Source of the DNA: Paraburkholderia phenazinium
GTDB lineage: Bacteria; Pseudomonadota; Gammaproteobacteria; Burkholderiales; Burkholderiaceae
Assembly (NCBI RefSeq): GCF_900100735.1
Contig: NZ_FNCJ01000010.1
Location: 62,001-126,000 of the forward strand
Direction of reading: 5' to 3'
Length of the DNA: 64,000 nucleotides
Shown: positions 42,870 to 52,438 of the stretch, in pieces
Position numbering within the stretch: the first letter of the stretch is position 1
Layout of the letters: each line of letters opens with the position of its first letter
Position numbers and translations under genes: made by a program
The notes under the pieces: generated by a model
Database searches by the model: none
What the model was told of the DNA's origin: nothing
What the model saw: the letters and a program-made list of their open reading frames with translations, nothing else

Positions 42870-44012
42870 TTATGCCTTGCGCGTGACTTCGCCGTCACGG
42901 GCCAGCAGCGTAGCCGCGACGATGTCGTCCGCAAGATCGATGTTGAGTGCGCCTTCCTTGTTGATGATCAGCTTCAGGAAGTCGAGCAGGTTGCGCGCGT
43001 AGAGCGAGGAGGCATCGGCGGCCACCATCGAGGCCAGGTTCGTATAGCCGACAATCTGCACGCCGTGCTTTGTCACGACCTTGTCGGCTTCCGTCAGCGG
43101 ACAGTTGCCGCCACGCTGGCCTTCATACTCGGGGCCACGGCCCGCGGCAAGGTCGATCAGCACCGAGCCTGGTTTCATTGCCTGCACGGTTTCCACCGAG
43201 ATCAGCGTGGGCGCAGGACGGCCGGGAATCAGTGCGGTCGAGATGACGATATCGGCCTGCTTGGCGCGCTCGTGCACCAAGGCTCCCTGGCGGGCCAGCC
43301 AGCTTGGCGGCATCGGCCGCGCATAGCCGCCGACGCCCTGGGCGGCCTCGCGCTCCTCGTCGGTCTCGTACGGCACGTCGAGAAATTTGGCGCCGAGCGA
43401 CTCGATCTGCTCCTTCACCGCCGGGCGCACGTCGGAGGCCTCGATCACCGCGCCGAGCCGCTTGGCCGTCGCAATCGCCTGCAGGCCCGCGACGCCCGCG
43501 CCCAGGATCAGCACGCGCGCCGCTTTCACGGTGCCGGCGGCTGTCATCAGCATCGGCATAAAGCGGGGGTACAGGTCGGCGGCAAGCAGCACGGCCTTAT
43601 AGCCGGCGATGTTGGCCTGCGAGGACAGCACGTCGAGGCTTTGCGCGCGCGTGGTGCGCGGCGCGGCTTCCAATGCGAACGCAGTCACGCCGGCAGATGC
43701 GAGCTTGGCCGCATTGTCGGCATTGAAAGGATCGAGCATGCCAACCAGCACCGCGCCGCGTTTCAACTGCGGCAGCTCGGCGTCGGTAGGCGACTGGACT
43801 TTGAGAACGAGATCGGCGCCAAATGCAGCGGCTGCATCGACGATTTCCGCGCCGACTGCGCTAAACGCATCGTCGGGGAAGCTGGCGCCGGTGCCGGCGC
43901 CGCTCTGGATCGTGACCCGGTGGCCCTGCGATACGTATTTCTTGACCGTCTCGGGGGTGGCGGCAACGCGGGTTTCGTACGCTCGCGTCTCGGCTGGCAC
44001 TCCGATGTGCAT
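42870..44012 (-). CDS. pntAA: NAD(P) transhydrogenase subunit alpha 1 (NAD-binding part)
   Basis: A 380-residue soluble NAD(H)-binding domain I of the transhydrogenase, related to alanine dehydrogenase. It shows MHIGVPAETRAYETRVAATPETV at the N-terminus, the Rossmann motif VLILGAGVAGLQAIATAKRLGA near residue 170 and the SLIDLAAGRGPE-like region. ATG 44012 is the family start; the frame to 44084 is extra. A 12-bp palindrome lies 61 bp upstream. Confidence 0.94.
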   Translation of the reverse strand: MHIGVPAETRAYETRVAATPETVKKYVSQGHRVTIQSGAGTGASFPDDAFSAVGAEIVDAAAAFGADLVLKVQSPTDAELPQLKRGAVLVGMLDPFNADNAAKLASAGVTAFALEAAPRTTRAQSLDVLSSQANIAGYKAVLLAADLYPRFMPMLMTAAGTVKAARVLILGAGVAGLQAIATAKRLGAVIEASDVRPAVKEQIESLGAKFLDVPYETDEEREAAQGVGGYARPMPPSWLARQGALVHERAKQADIVISTALIPGRPAPTLISVETVQAMKPGSVLIDLAAGRGPEYEGQRGGNCPLTEADKVVTKHGVQIVGYTNLASMVAADASSLYARNLLDFLKLIINKEGALNIDLADDIVAATLLARDGEVTRKA

Positions 44013-44072
44013 CGTTGAATCCTCCTCGGCCTTCCTGTTATTACGACAGAGCTGCCGACGAGGCACGCCGGC

Positions 44073-44084
44073 TTGCAATTGCAA
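44073..44084. promoter_or_regulatory. 12-bp palindrome in the pntAA / Nudix divergent region
   Basis: TTGCAATTGCAA, perfectly palindromic, in the 183-bp divergent region. A possible operator; no further support. Confidence 0.25.
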
Positions 44085-44195
44085 CGGCTACGACACCACT
44101 TTAACCGAAACCAGGGGGCTTGCCGAAATCAGGGACAATCCGGGGGCGGCCCGCTTCCCGGCAGCCGCCGTCCATAGACGGTAAAATACCGCCCC

Positions 44196-44759
44196 ATGAA
44201 TCCGGAAACCTGGGCTGCACACGTCACCGTGGCCGCCATCGTCGAGCGCGACGGACGCTTTCTCCTCGTCGAGGAGCATACGGACGACGGGCTGCGCCTC
44301 AACCAGCCCGCCGGCCATCTGGAGGCGGGTGAAACGCTCGCCGAGGCGGTCGTGCGCGAAACGCTCGAAGAATCCGCGCATCCGTTCACGCCCGAAGCAT
44401 TGGTGGGCGTATACATGACGCATTTCGAGCGCCCGGCCCGCAGCGATGCAGGTGGTGCTGGCGACGCAAGCGGCGCGGCGCAAGACCCGAGCGGCAGCCC
44501 GGCGAGCGGTGTCACCTATCTGCGTTTCACGTATTGCGGCAGCAGCGGCGAGGCCGATGCCAACCGCGCGCTCGATCCCGATATCGTCCGCACGCTGTGG
44601 ATGAGCGCCGACGAGCTGCGCGCTTGCCCCGAGCGGCATCGCACGCCGCTCGTGATGCGCTGTATCGACGATTACCTCGCAGGCCGGCGTTTCCCGCTCG
44701 ACTTCGTGCATACGCATTCGGTCGGGCCCACCCGATCAAGCAAGTCAGGCAACCCATGA
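44196..44759 (+). CDS. Nudix hydrolase (NudJ-like)
   Basis: A 187-residue Nudix protein. The Nudix box G-x5-E-x7-R-E-x2-E-E is present as GHLEAGETLAEAVVRETLEES (residues ~39-58, written without its flanks), giving Mg-dependent pyrophosphohydrolase activity. It is longer than E. coli NudJ (153) through a Gly/Ala/Ser-rich insertion (residues ~85-107). A TAAAAT -10-like box ends 8 nt before the ATG and no Shine-Dalgarno is visible. The stop overlaps the start of mnmA (ATGA); NudJ-MnmA linkage is also found in enterobacteria. Confidence 0.88.
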   Translation: MNPETWAAHVTVAAIVERDGRFLLVEEHTDDGLRLNQPAGHLEAGETLAEAVVRETLEESAHPFTPEALVGVYMTHFERPARSDAGGAGDASGAAQDPSGSPASGVTYLRFTYCGSSGEADANRALDPDIVRTLWMSADELRACPERHRTPLVMRCIDDYLAGRRFPLDFVHTHSVGPTRSSKSGNP

Positions 44760-45913
44760 GTAAGCAGAAAGTCGTAGTAGGCATGTCGGGCGGCGTCGAT
44801 TCGTCGGTCACCGCATGGCTGCTCAAAGAGCAAGGTTACGATGTCGTCGGTCTTTTCATGAAGAACTGGGAAGACGACGACGACGGCGAGTACTGCTCGA
44901 CGCGGCAGGACTGGATCGATGTCGTCTCGGTGGCCGATCTGATCGGCATCGACGTCGAAGCGGTCAACTTCGCCGCCGAATACAAGGACCGCGTGTTCGC
45001 CGAATTCCTGCGCGAATACTCGGCCGGCCGCACGCCGAACCCGGACGTGCTGTGTAACGCCGAGATCAAGTTCAAGGCCTTCCTCGATCACGCCATGTCG
45101 CTTGGCGCCGAGACCATTGCGACCGGCCACTATGCGCGCGTGCGTGAGGTCGAAGGCCGCTTCGAGCTTTTGAAGGCGCTCGATCACACCAAGGATCAGT
45201 CGTACTTCCTGCATCGCCTCAATCAGGCGCAGTTGTCGAAAACGATGTTTCCGCTCGGCGAAATCCCCAAGACGAAGGTGCGCGAGATCGCCGAGCAGAT
45301 TGGCCTGCCGAACGCGAAGAAGAAAGATTCGACCGGCATCTGCTTTATCGGCGAGCGGCCGTTCCGCGATTTTCTGAACCGCTACCTGCCTACCAAGCCG
45401 GGGCCGATGAAGACGCCGGACGGCAAGGTGGTCGGCGAGCATATCGGCCTCGCGTTCTATACGTTCGGCCAACGCAAGGGCATCGGACTTGGCGGCAGCA
45501 AGGAAGGCAGCGGCGAGCCCTGGTTCGTCGCAGGCAAGGATATTCCGTCGAACACGCTCTATGTCGCGCAGGGTCACGATCATTCGTGGCTGCTGAGCCA
45601 CCAGCTGAGCGCGGGCAACACCAGTTGGGTGGCCGGCCACCCGCCGGCGGAAGACTTCGCGTGCGGCGCGAAAACCCGCTACCGGCAAGCCGACGCCGCC
45701 TGCACCTTCAGCACGGTGGGCGAGGCCGACGGCCATTTCGCGCTCGATTTCGTGGACGCGCAGTGGGCTGTCACACCGGGGCAATCGGCCGTGCTCTACG
45801 ATGGCGACATTTGCCTCGGCGGCGGCATCATTGAACACGCGGCTACTGCGCAGCCGGTCGTGCGGCAGCCTCAAACCGCCGCGCTGCTGACCGCGCGCCA
45901 GGCAGCGCGGTAA
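44756..45913 (+). CDS. mnmA: tRNA-specific 2-thiouridylase MnmA
   Basis: A 385-residue enzyme that thiolates U34 of tRNA Lys, Glu and Gln. It has the PP-loop GMSGGVDSSV at residues ~9-18, the nucleophilic C100 (NPDVLCNAEIKF) and the persulfide C196 (GICFIGERPF). ATG 44756 overlaps the Nudix stop; the longer frame upstream is not MnmA. Length is slightly above E. coli MnmA (368). Confidence 0.96.
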   Translation: MSKQKVVVGMSGGVDSSVTAWLLKEQGYDVVGLFMKNWEDDDDGEYCSTRQDWIDVVSVADLIGIDVEAVNFAAEYKDRVFAEFLREYSAGRTPNPDVLCNAEIKFKAFLDHAMSLGAETIATGHYARVREVEGRFELLKALDHTKDQSYFLHRLNQAQLSKTMFPLGEIPKTKVREIAEQIGLPNAKKKDSTGICFIGERPFRDFLNRYLPTKPGPMKTPDGKVVGEHIGLAFYTFGQRKGIGLGGSKEGSGEPWFVAGKDIPSNTLYVAQGHDHSWLLSHQLSAGNTSWVAGHPPAEDFACGAKTRYRQADAACTFSTVGEADGHFALDFVDAQWAVTPGQSAVLYDGDICLGGGIIEHAATAQPVVRQPQTAALLTARQAAR

Positions 45914-46013
45914 GCAGTACCGCAGGCGGTCCGGCCAGATCGCGGCAGGATCGCAGTACCCCCGCAGTCACACAATAATCAGCGGTCAACCGCTCTCTGC
46001 AACGGAGTCCCCC

Positions 46014-47624
46014 ATGTTTTCTCGACGTTATCTGGCCATGTGGTGCGCGGTTGTGCTGCTCGTCGCCTGTGCGGCGCTCGCCGCCACCCACCACCTGTCG
46101 TGGTTCTGGATCATCGTCCCTGCGCTGCTGGTGGCGCTCGGCGTGTTCGATCTGAACCAGGAGCGTCACGCGATCCTGCGCAACTATCCGTTGTGGGGTC
46201 ACTTCCGTTTCATGTTCGAATTCATCCGGCCGGAGATCCGCCAGTATTTCGTCGAGGACGATACGGATGAAAAGCCGTTCTCGCGCGCCCAGCGCAGCAT
46301 CGTGTATCAGCGAGCCAAAAACGACGTCGACAGCCGTCCGTACGGCACCGAACTCGACGTGAAGGCCATCGCGCACGAATGGATCAGCCACTCGCTCGCG
46401 CCGACCAAGCTCGACGGCCACGACTTCCGCGTGGTGGTCGGCCCGGATCGCAAGCAGCCATACTCCATGTCGATCTTCAACGTCTCGGCGATGAGCTTCG
46501 GCTCGCTCTCGGCCAACGCAATCATGGCGCTCAATCTCGGCGCCAGGAAAGGCAACTTCGCGCACGACACCGGCGAAGGCTCGATGTCGAAGTATCACCG
46601 CGAGCATGGCGGCGACATCATCTGGGAAATCGCTTCGGGCTACTTCGGCTGCCGCAACGACGACGGCACCTTCAACCCCGACAAGTTCGCCAAACAGGCG
46701 CAAGAGCCGCAGGTGAAGATGATCGAGGTGAAGCTCTCGCAAGGCGCGAAGCCGGGGCATGGCGGTGTGCTGCCGGCCGCCAAGATCACGCCGGAGATTG
46801 CCGAGACGCGCGGCGTGCCGATGGGCCGCGACTGCATTTCGCCCGCCACTCACTCCGAGTTTTCCACGCCGCGCGGCTTGCTCGAATTCGTCGAGCGATT
46901 GCGTAACCTCTCAGGCGGCAAGCCGACCGGCTTCAAGCTCTGTATCGGCCACCCGTGGGAATTCTTCGGTATTGCCAAGGCGATGCTGGAAACGGGCATC
47001 CTGCCGGACTTCATCGTCGTGGACGGCGCGGAAGGCGGCACCGGTGCAGCCCCGCTCGAATTCACCGACCACGTCGGCGTGCCGTTGCAGGAAGGACTGC
47101 TGCTCGTGCACAACACGCTGGTGGGTATCGGCCTGCGGCAACGGATTCGCATCGGCGCGAGCGGCAAGATGATTACCGCGTTCGATATCACCAAGACCCT
47201 CGCGATCGGCGCCGACTGGGTCAACTCGGCACGCGGCTTCATGTTCGCGGTGGGCTGCATCCAGGCGCAGACCTGTCACACGGGCCGTTGCCCGACCGGC
47301 GTCGCCACCCAGGATCCGGTGCGCCAGCGTGCGCTCGTGGTGCCAGACAAGTCGGACCGCGTGTTCAACTTCCATCACAACACCTTGCACGCGCTGCAGG
47401 AAATCATTCAGGCTGCGGGTCTCAAGCATCCAGCGGAACTGCGCGCGCATCACATCGTGCGGCGGGTGTCGTCGCATGAGGTGAGCCTGATGTCGGATCT
47501 GCTGAAGTACCTGGAGCCGAACGATCTGCTGAACGGCAACTACCGCTACAAGCTGTACGAGAAATGGTGGCCGGTGGCGAGCGCTGAGTCGTTTGCACCG
47601 AAGGTGGAGCTGGCGGCGACCTGA
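46014..47624 (+). CDS. FMN-binding glutamate synthase family protein, membrane-anchored
   Basis: A 536-residue protein equivalent to the central FMN domain of GOGAT large subunits, standing alone without the amidotransferase or NADPH subunits. The N-terminus has two hydrophobic segments (residues ~7-22 and 26-44). VDGAEGGTGAAPLEF binds FMN, and the C-x5-C-x4-C-type cluster (CIQAQTCHTGRCPTG) fits a 3Fe-4S site. The ribosome-binding site CGGAG precedes ATG 46014. Glutamate synthesis is not established for these short forms, so the reaction is left open. A terminator lies at 47679. Confidence 0.85.
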   Translation: MFSRRYLAMWCAVVLLVACAALAATHHLSWFWIIVPALLVALGVFDLNQERHAILRNYPLWGHFRFMFEFIRPEIRQYFVEDDTDEKPFSRAQRSIVYQRAKNDVDSRPYGTELDVKAIAHEWISHSLAPTKLDGHDFRVVVGPDRKQPYSMSIFNVSAMSFGSLSANAIMALNLGARKGNFAHDTGEGSMSKYHREHGGDIIWEIASGYFGCRNDDGTFNPDKFAKQAQEPQVKMIEVKLSQGAKPGHGGVLPAAKITPEIAETRGVPMGRDCISPATHSEFSTPRGLLEFVERLRNLSGGKPTGFKLCIGHPWEFFGIAKAMLETGILPDFIVVDGAEGGTGAAPLEFTDHVGVPLQEGLLLVHNTLVGIGLRQRIRIGASGKMITAFDITKTLAIGADWVNSARGFMFAVGCIQAQTCHTGRCPTGVATQDPVRQRALVVPDKSDRVFNFHHNTLHALQEIIQAAGLKHPAELRAHHIVRRVSSHEVSLMSDLLKYLEPNDLLNGNYRYKLYEKWWPVASAESFAPKVELAAT

Positions 47625-47678
47625 GCGTGCCGTTACGAAGTAGATGCGGCCGGCGGCACTCGCCCCGGCCGAGAAGCA

Positions 47679-47704
47679 CGGCGCCGCGAGGCGCCGCTAT
47701 TTTT
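47679..47704. terminator. Terminator between the glutamate-synthase-like gene and the GST gene
   Basis: CGGCGCC (47679-47685) and GGCGCCG (47690-47696) with a GCGA loop, followed on the plus strand by CTATTTTTAG. It lies between converging genes. Confidence 0.65.
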
Positions 47705-48314
47705 AGTCCGCCGGCACCGTATCGAGAAACGACTGCCGCTGCGACAGCTTCTGGAAGTGTTTGTCGAGATTCGGATAGGGCTCGCGCCAGTTCAGCTGCG
47801 GCATGCGGAAATCGAGGTAGCCGAGCGCACAACCCATGGCGATATCCGCCAGCGTGTAGCGATTACCCGCGCACCACGGATTGCTGCCAAGCCCCTGCGA
47901 CATCGCCACCAGGCCATCGTCGATCTTGCGCTGCTGGCGCGCCACCCACGCCTCCGAGCGGTGTTCCCCGGTCCGTTGCGTGCCTTCGAGACGGATCAGC
48001 ACAGCCGCATCCAGCATCCCATCTGCGAGCGCTTCCCAGCAGCGCACTTCGACGCGTTCACGCCCCGACGGCGGAATCAGCTTGCCGACCGGCGACAACG
48101 TATCCACGTACTCGCAGATCACGCGCGAGTCGAACACCGCCTCGCCGTCCTCCATCACGAGACACGGTACCTTGCCGATCGGATTGAAGGTATGGATGGT
48201 GGTGTCCGGCGCCCAGACGTTTTCTAGCACCAGCTTGTAGTCGATCTTCTTTTCGGCGAACACGATCCGTGCCTTGCGGACGAACGGGCTGCCGAGCGAA
48301 CCGATGAGTTTCAT
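47703..48314 (-). CDS. Glutathione S-transferase family protein
   Basis: A 203-residue GST. The thioredoxin-like N-domain shows the SPFVRKARI active-site start (residues ~8-16), the cis-proline region GKVPCLV and the ED-G glutathione-binding turn (VFDSRVICEYVD). The all-helical C-domain follows, with YTLADIAMGCALGYLDFR. The N-terminal Ser at residue ~9 could be catalytic. Two adjacent ATGs (48317, 48314) are possible starts; the longer frame to 48464 is not family sequence. It diverges from pepP. Confidence 0.88.
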   Translation of the reverse strand: MKLIGSLGSPFVRKARIVFAEKKIDYKLVLENVWAPDTTIHTFNPIGKVPCLVMEDGEAVFDSRVICEYVDTLSPVGKLIPPSGRERVEVRCWEALADGMLDAAVLIRLEGTQRTGEHRSEAWVARQQRKIDDGLVAMSQGLGSNPWCAGNRYTLADIAMGCALGYLDFRMPQLNWREPYPNLDKHFQKLSQRQSFLDTVPAD

Positions 48315-48525
48315 CATCACATCTGCCTTTTCTGCTTCTGGAATTGGGCGGAAGTATACGTTGGTTGACGGCCATCCAGACTGCCGTGCCCCATCTTCCG
48401 GAACATCGCCCGCCGGACCTGTGGACGGATTGCAACATTGCCGCGTACCGCGCCGGAGGTCCATCCGGCCGGGTGTCCTGGGTGCACGCCGAATGCGTAC
48501 CCCAATAGGGCGCTACAATCTCACA

Positions 48526-49935
48526 ATGAACCAGCCAAACGAAACCACTCTCGCCATCGACGTCTACCGCAAGCGCCGCGAGCGCGTGCTTGCCGCGCTT
48601 CGCGCGGCGGGCGGTGGCGTCGCCATCGTCCCCACCGCGCCGGAAGTGCTGCGCAACCGGGACGCCGACTATCCCTACCGGCACGACAGCTACTTCTACT
48701 ACCTGACCGGCTTCACCGAGCCGCAGGGGCTGCTCGTGCTGGACGCCAGCGCCGGCGAGAATGGCCCGGCTTCGATCCTGTTCTGCCGCGCCAAGAACGC
48801 CGAGCGCGAGATCTGGGACGGCTTTCGCTTCGGCCCCGAGGGCGCCCGCGAGGCGTTCGGCTTCGACGCGGCGTTTGCCGTTGACGACATCGAAATCCAG
48901 ATGCCGCTGATCCTCGCCGACAAGCCGGCGCTGCACTACGCGCTCGGCAGCTCGGCCGGGCTCGACGAACAGGTGCGCCGCTGGCTCGACGCGGTGCGCG
49001 CCAAAGGCCGCAGCGGCGTCGCCGCGCCCGCCGCCGCGCACGACCTGCTGCCGCTCCTCGACGAGATGCGTCTGTTCAAGGACAACCACGAAGTATCGAT
49101 CATGCGCCGCGCCGGCGAGATCTCAGCGCAGGCGCATCGCCGCGCCATGGCTGCGTGCCGCCCCGGCGTGCGCGAGTACGAACTCGAAGCCGAACTGCTG
49201 TACACGTTCCGCAAACACGGTGCGCAAGGGCCGGCCTACGGCTCGATCGTCGCCGCCGGCGCCAATGCCTGCGTGCTGCACTATGCGGCAGGCAACACCA
49301 TTGCTCAGGACGGCGACCTGATCCTGATCGACGCCGCCTGCGAACTGGACGGCTACGCCTCCGATATCACCCGCACGTTCCCGGCGAACGGCCGCTTTAC
49401 GCCGGCCCAGCGCGAGCTGTACGACATCGTGCTGGCCGCCCAGGAAGCCGCGATCGCCGCCACTCGGCCCGGCGCCACCTTCGACGATCCGCATAACGCA
49501 GCGCTGCGCGTGCTATCGCAGGGGCTGCTCGATACCGGCATCGTAGACAAGGGGCTCTACTCCTCGGTCGACGAGGTGATCGCAGAGCGTGCCTATGCGC
49601 CGTTCTACATGCACCGCACCAGCCACTGGATCGGCATGGACGTGCACGACTGCGGCGACTACCGCGAACGCGGCGCGCCGCGCGATGCACAAGGCGCGCT
49701 GCCTGCGCGCACCTTGCGGCCGTCGATGGCGCTGACGATCGAACCGGGCCTCTACATTCGCCCGGCCGAAAACGTCCCCGAGAAATACTGGCATATCGGC
49801 ATCCGGATCGAGGACGATGTCGTCGTCACGGCGGACGGCTGCGAACTGCTGACGCGCGACGTGCCGGTCAAGGCCGACGAAATCGAAGCGCTGATGCAGG
49901 AAGCGCTGGCCACAAGCACTGCGCGTAGCGTGTGA
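48526..49935 (+). CDS. pepP: Xaa-Pro aminopeptidase PepP
   Basis: A 469-residue metallopeptidase of clan MG that removes N-terminal residues preceding proline. Metal ligands are visible: two Asp in IDAACELDGYASDITRTF (~residues 268-280), His in MHRTSHWIGMD, and two Glu in TIEPGLYI and GIRIEDDVVVT. The N-terminal domain carries DYPYRHDSYFYYLTGF. ATG 48526 follows a TACAAT box by only 6 nt, with no ribosome-binding site, suggesting a leaderless mRNA. ubiH-like follows by 19 bp; pepP-ubiH linkage is conserved in proteobacteria. Confidence 0.94.
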   Translation: MNQPNETTLAIDVYRKRRERVLAALRAAGGGVAIVPTAPEVLRNRDADYPYRHDSYFYYLTGFTEPQGLLVLDASAGENGPASILFCRAKNAEREIWDGFRFGPEGAREAFGFDAAFAVDDIEIQMPLILADKPALHYALGSSAGLDEQVRRWLDAVRAKGRSGVAAPAAAHDLLPLLDEMRLFKDNHEVSIMRRAGEISAQAHRRAMAACRPGVREYELEAELLYTFRKHGAQGPAYGSIVAAGANACVLHYAAGNTIAQDGDLILIDAACELDGYASDITRTFPANGRFTPAQRELYDIVLAAQEAAIAATRPGATFDDPHNAALRVLSQGLLDTGIVDKGLYSSVDEVIAERAYAPFYMHRTSHWIGMDVHDCGDYRERGAPRDAQGALPARTLRPSMALTIEPGLYIRPAENVPEKYWHIGIRIEDDVVVTADGCELLTRDVPVKADEIEALMQEALATSTARSV

Positions 49936-49954
49936 CGGGACGGATAGCTCGCCC

Positions 49955-51193
49955 ATGACCGACGTTTCTCAACCGGCCGGTGCGCCGCAGACTGGCGCGC
50001 TCGAGGCGCCTGAAGCGGCTGTAGCGCCGTTCGATTTCGACGTGACCATCGTCGGCGCCGGACCGGTCGGACTCGCGCTGGCCGGCTGGCTCGCGCGCCG
50101 CAGCGCGACCCAGCGGCTGTCGATTGCGCTGATCGACGCGCGCAGGCCGGAAGACGCCCAGGGCGACCCGCGCGCGATCGCTGTATCGCAGGGCAGCCGG
50201 ATGATTCTGGAGCCGCTGCGCTGGCCGGCGGACGCCACTGCGATTCACCGCATTCACGTCTCGCAGCGCGGACATTTCGGCCGTACGCTGATCGACCACA
50301 CCGAGCATGGCCTGCCCGCGCTCGGCTACGTGCTGCGCTACGGGTCGATCGTGCAGGCGCTCGCCGAAGCCGTACAGCCTACCTCGGTGCACTGGTTCCA
50401 GTCGACCTCGGCGCAGACGCCGGTTCAGGAACACGATGGCGTCACGCTGCCGGTGCAAAGCGGGGAAGTCACGCGTCATCTGCGCACCCGCATTCTGGTG
50501 AATGCCGAAGGCGGGCTGTTCCACGAGCAGCAGAAAAGCGGCAGCGCCAGCGGCACGCGCGACTATGGCCAGACCGCGCTGGTCGGCACCGTCAGCGTCT
50601 CGGCGCCGCGGCCGCATGTCGCGTGGGAGCGTTTCACCGAACAAGGGCCGATCGCGCTACTGCCGACCGGCGGCGCACGCGACGCCGATTACGCGCTCGT
50701 CTGGTGTTGCTCGCCCGAGGAAGCGGCGCGCCGCGCCCAGTTGCCCGACGATGCGTTCCTGCAGGAGCTCGGCGCCGCGTTCGGCGACCGGATGGGACGC
50801 TTCACGCAGATCAAAGGCCGCGCCGCCTTCCCGCTCGGTCTGAACGCCCTCGATACGCTCGTCAAGGGACGGATCGCGGCGATCGGCAATGCGGCGCAGA
50901 CGCTGCATCCGGTGGCCGGACAAGGGCTGAATCTCGGCCTGCGCGACGCGCACGCGCTCGCCGACGCGCTTTCGCAGCACGGCCCGACGCCGCTCGCATT
51001 GGCCACGTTCGCGCAGCGCCGCGCACTCGACCGGCGCCTGACGATCCGCTCCACCGATACGCTCGCCCGCCTCTTCACGGTCGACTTTCCGGCCCTCGGC
51101 ACGCTGCGCGGACTCGCGCTGACCGCGCTCGAATTCGTGCCGCCGGTCAAAACCGCGCTGGCACGGCAGATGATGTTCGGGCAGCGCCGCTGA
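49955..51193 (+). CDS. ubiH: UbiH/UbiF-family FAD-dependent monooxygenase
   Basis: A 412-residue flavin hydroxylase of ubiquinone synthesis. The FAD GxGxxG motif is VTIVGAGPVGLALAGW (residues ~31-45), and the second FAD motif GNAAQTLHPVAGQGLNLGLRD lies near 310-330. Paralogues UbiH, UbiF and UbiI hydroxylate different ring positions; the pepP neighbourhood favours UbiH but regiospecificity cannot be read from sequence. The gene has an N-terminal ~25-residue Ala/Pro-rich extension. dusB follows. Confidence 0.88.
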   Translation: MTDVSQPAGAPQTGALEAPEAAVAPFDFDVTIVGAGPVGLALAGWLARRSATQRLSIALIDARRPEDAQGDPRAIAVSQGSRMILEPLRWPADATAIHRIHVSQRGHFGRTLIDHTEHGLPALGYVLRYGSIVQALAEAVQPTSVHWFQSTSAQTPVQEHDGVTLPVQSGEVTRHLRTRILVNAEGGLFHEQQKSGSASGTRDYGQTALVGTVSVSAPRPHVAWERFTEQGPIALLPTGGARDADYALVWCCSPEEAARRAQLPDDAFLQELGAAFGDRMGRFTQIKGRAAFPLGLNALDTLVKGRIAAIGNAAQTLHPVAGQGLNLGLRDAHALADALSQHGPTPLALATFAQRRALDRRLTIRSTDTLARLFTVDFPALGTLRGLALTALEFVPPVKTALARQMMFGQRR

Positions 51194-51373
51194 TCTGGCG
51201 CGGCTCGTTCGCGTTCCGCGGGTCTATGAGACCGCGCATTTTCATAGAACATTTAATGGGTTAGGACACCCTCAAGTCAGGTGTCGACTATCCGTTAACG
51301 CTAAAATACCGGTTTTCCCTCGTCATTTGCTACCGTCCCCATCACACCGATGTGGGGCGGCTGCGCCCCTGCC

Positions 51374-52438
51374 ATGCCCACTCTCGGCTCCCACAATCTG
51401 CGCAACAACCTGTTCGTCGCCCCCATGGCGGGCGTGACCGACCGGCCGTTCCGCCAGCTCTGCAAGCGGCTGGGCGCGGGCTATGCCGTGTCGGAGATGG
51501 TCGCGTCGAACGCGCAGTTGTGGAAAAGCGAGAAAACCATGCGCCGCGCCAACCACGCGGGCGAGGTCGAGCCGATCGCCGTGCAGATCGCCGGCGCGGA
51601 TCCGGCCATGATGGCCGAGGCGGCGCGCTACAACGTCGCCAACGGCGCGCAGATCATCGACATCAACATGGGCTGCCCGGCCAAGAAGGTCTGCAATGTG
51701 GCCGCCGGTTCGGCGCTGCTGCAAAACGAGCCGCTCGTGCAGCGCATCGTCGAGGCCGTAGTGGGCGCCGTGGGCGTTGGCCCTGACGCGGTGCCCGTGA
51801 CGCTGAAAATCCGCACTGGCTGGAACCGCGACAACAAGAACGCCTTGAGCGTGGCCCATCTGGCCGAAGATGCCGGCATTTCCATGCTGACGGTGCACGG
51901 CCGCACCCGCGCCGACCTGTATCACGGCGACGCCGAATACGAAACCATTGCCGCGGTAAAAGCCGCAGTGCGCATTCCGGTGGTCGCCAACGGCGACATC
52001 ACCTCGCCGCAAAAAGCGCGCGAGGTGCTCGCCGCCACCGGCGCCGACGCCATCATGATCGGCCGCGCGGCGCAGGGCCGCCCGTGGCTGTTCCGCGAGA
52101 TCGAGTATTTCCTGCAGACGGGCGAACTGCTGCCCCCGCCGCGCATCGACGAGATCCAGCAGGTGATGAACGAGCATCTCGAAGATCACTACGCGTTCTA
52201 CGGCGAATTTACGGGCGTGCGCACGGCGCGCAAGCACATCGGCTGGTACACTCGCGGCCTTTCTGGCGCCAATGTGTTCCGGCACCGCATGAATACGCTG
52301 GACACGACGCGCGAACAACTTCTCGCCGTCAACGAGTTCTTCGACGCCCAAAAGGCGTTCTCCGACCGCCTCGTCTACGTGGAAGAGGATGTCAACCCGA
52401 ACGGCGAGCCGGACCAATCCGACCGACTAGCAGCATGA
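51374..52438 (+). CDS. dusB: tRNA-dihydrouridine synthase DusB
   Basis: A 354-residue flavoenzyme reducing uridine to dihydrouridine in tRNA. The N-terminal FVAPMAGVTDRPFR, the active-site Cys in NMGCPAKKVC, the ADAIMIGRAAQGRPW phosphate/FMN site and the C-terminal helical domain (KHIGWYTRGL) are all present. The start is uncertain: I prefer ATG 51374 (MPTLGSHNLR), but the frame also offers ATG 51350, and neither has a good ribosome-binding site. It overlaps fis by 4 nt, the classic dusB-fis operon. Confidence 0.93.
   Translation: MPTLGSHNLRNNLFVAPMAGVTDRPFRQLCKRLGAGYAVSEMVASNAQLWKSEKTMRRANHAGEVEPIAVQIAGADPAMMAEAARYNVANGAQIIDINMGCPAKKVCNVAAGSALLQNEPLVQRIVEAVVGAVGVGPDAVPVTLKIRTGWNRDNKNALSVAHLAEDAGISMLTVHGRTRADLYHGDAEYETIAAVKAAVRIPVVANGDITSPQKAREVLAATGADAIMIGRAAQGRPWLFREIEYFLQTGELLPPPRIDEIQQVMNEHLEDHYAFYGEFTGVRTARKHIGWYTRGLSGANVFRHRMNTLDTTREQLLAVNEFFDAQKAFSDRLVYVEEDVNPNGEPDQSDRLAA

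Noticed and set aside
51265..51285. GACACC/GGTGTC hairpin upstream of dusB
   Set aside because: Only 6 bp with a 9-nt loop and no T tract; expected by chance.
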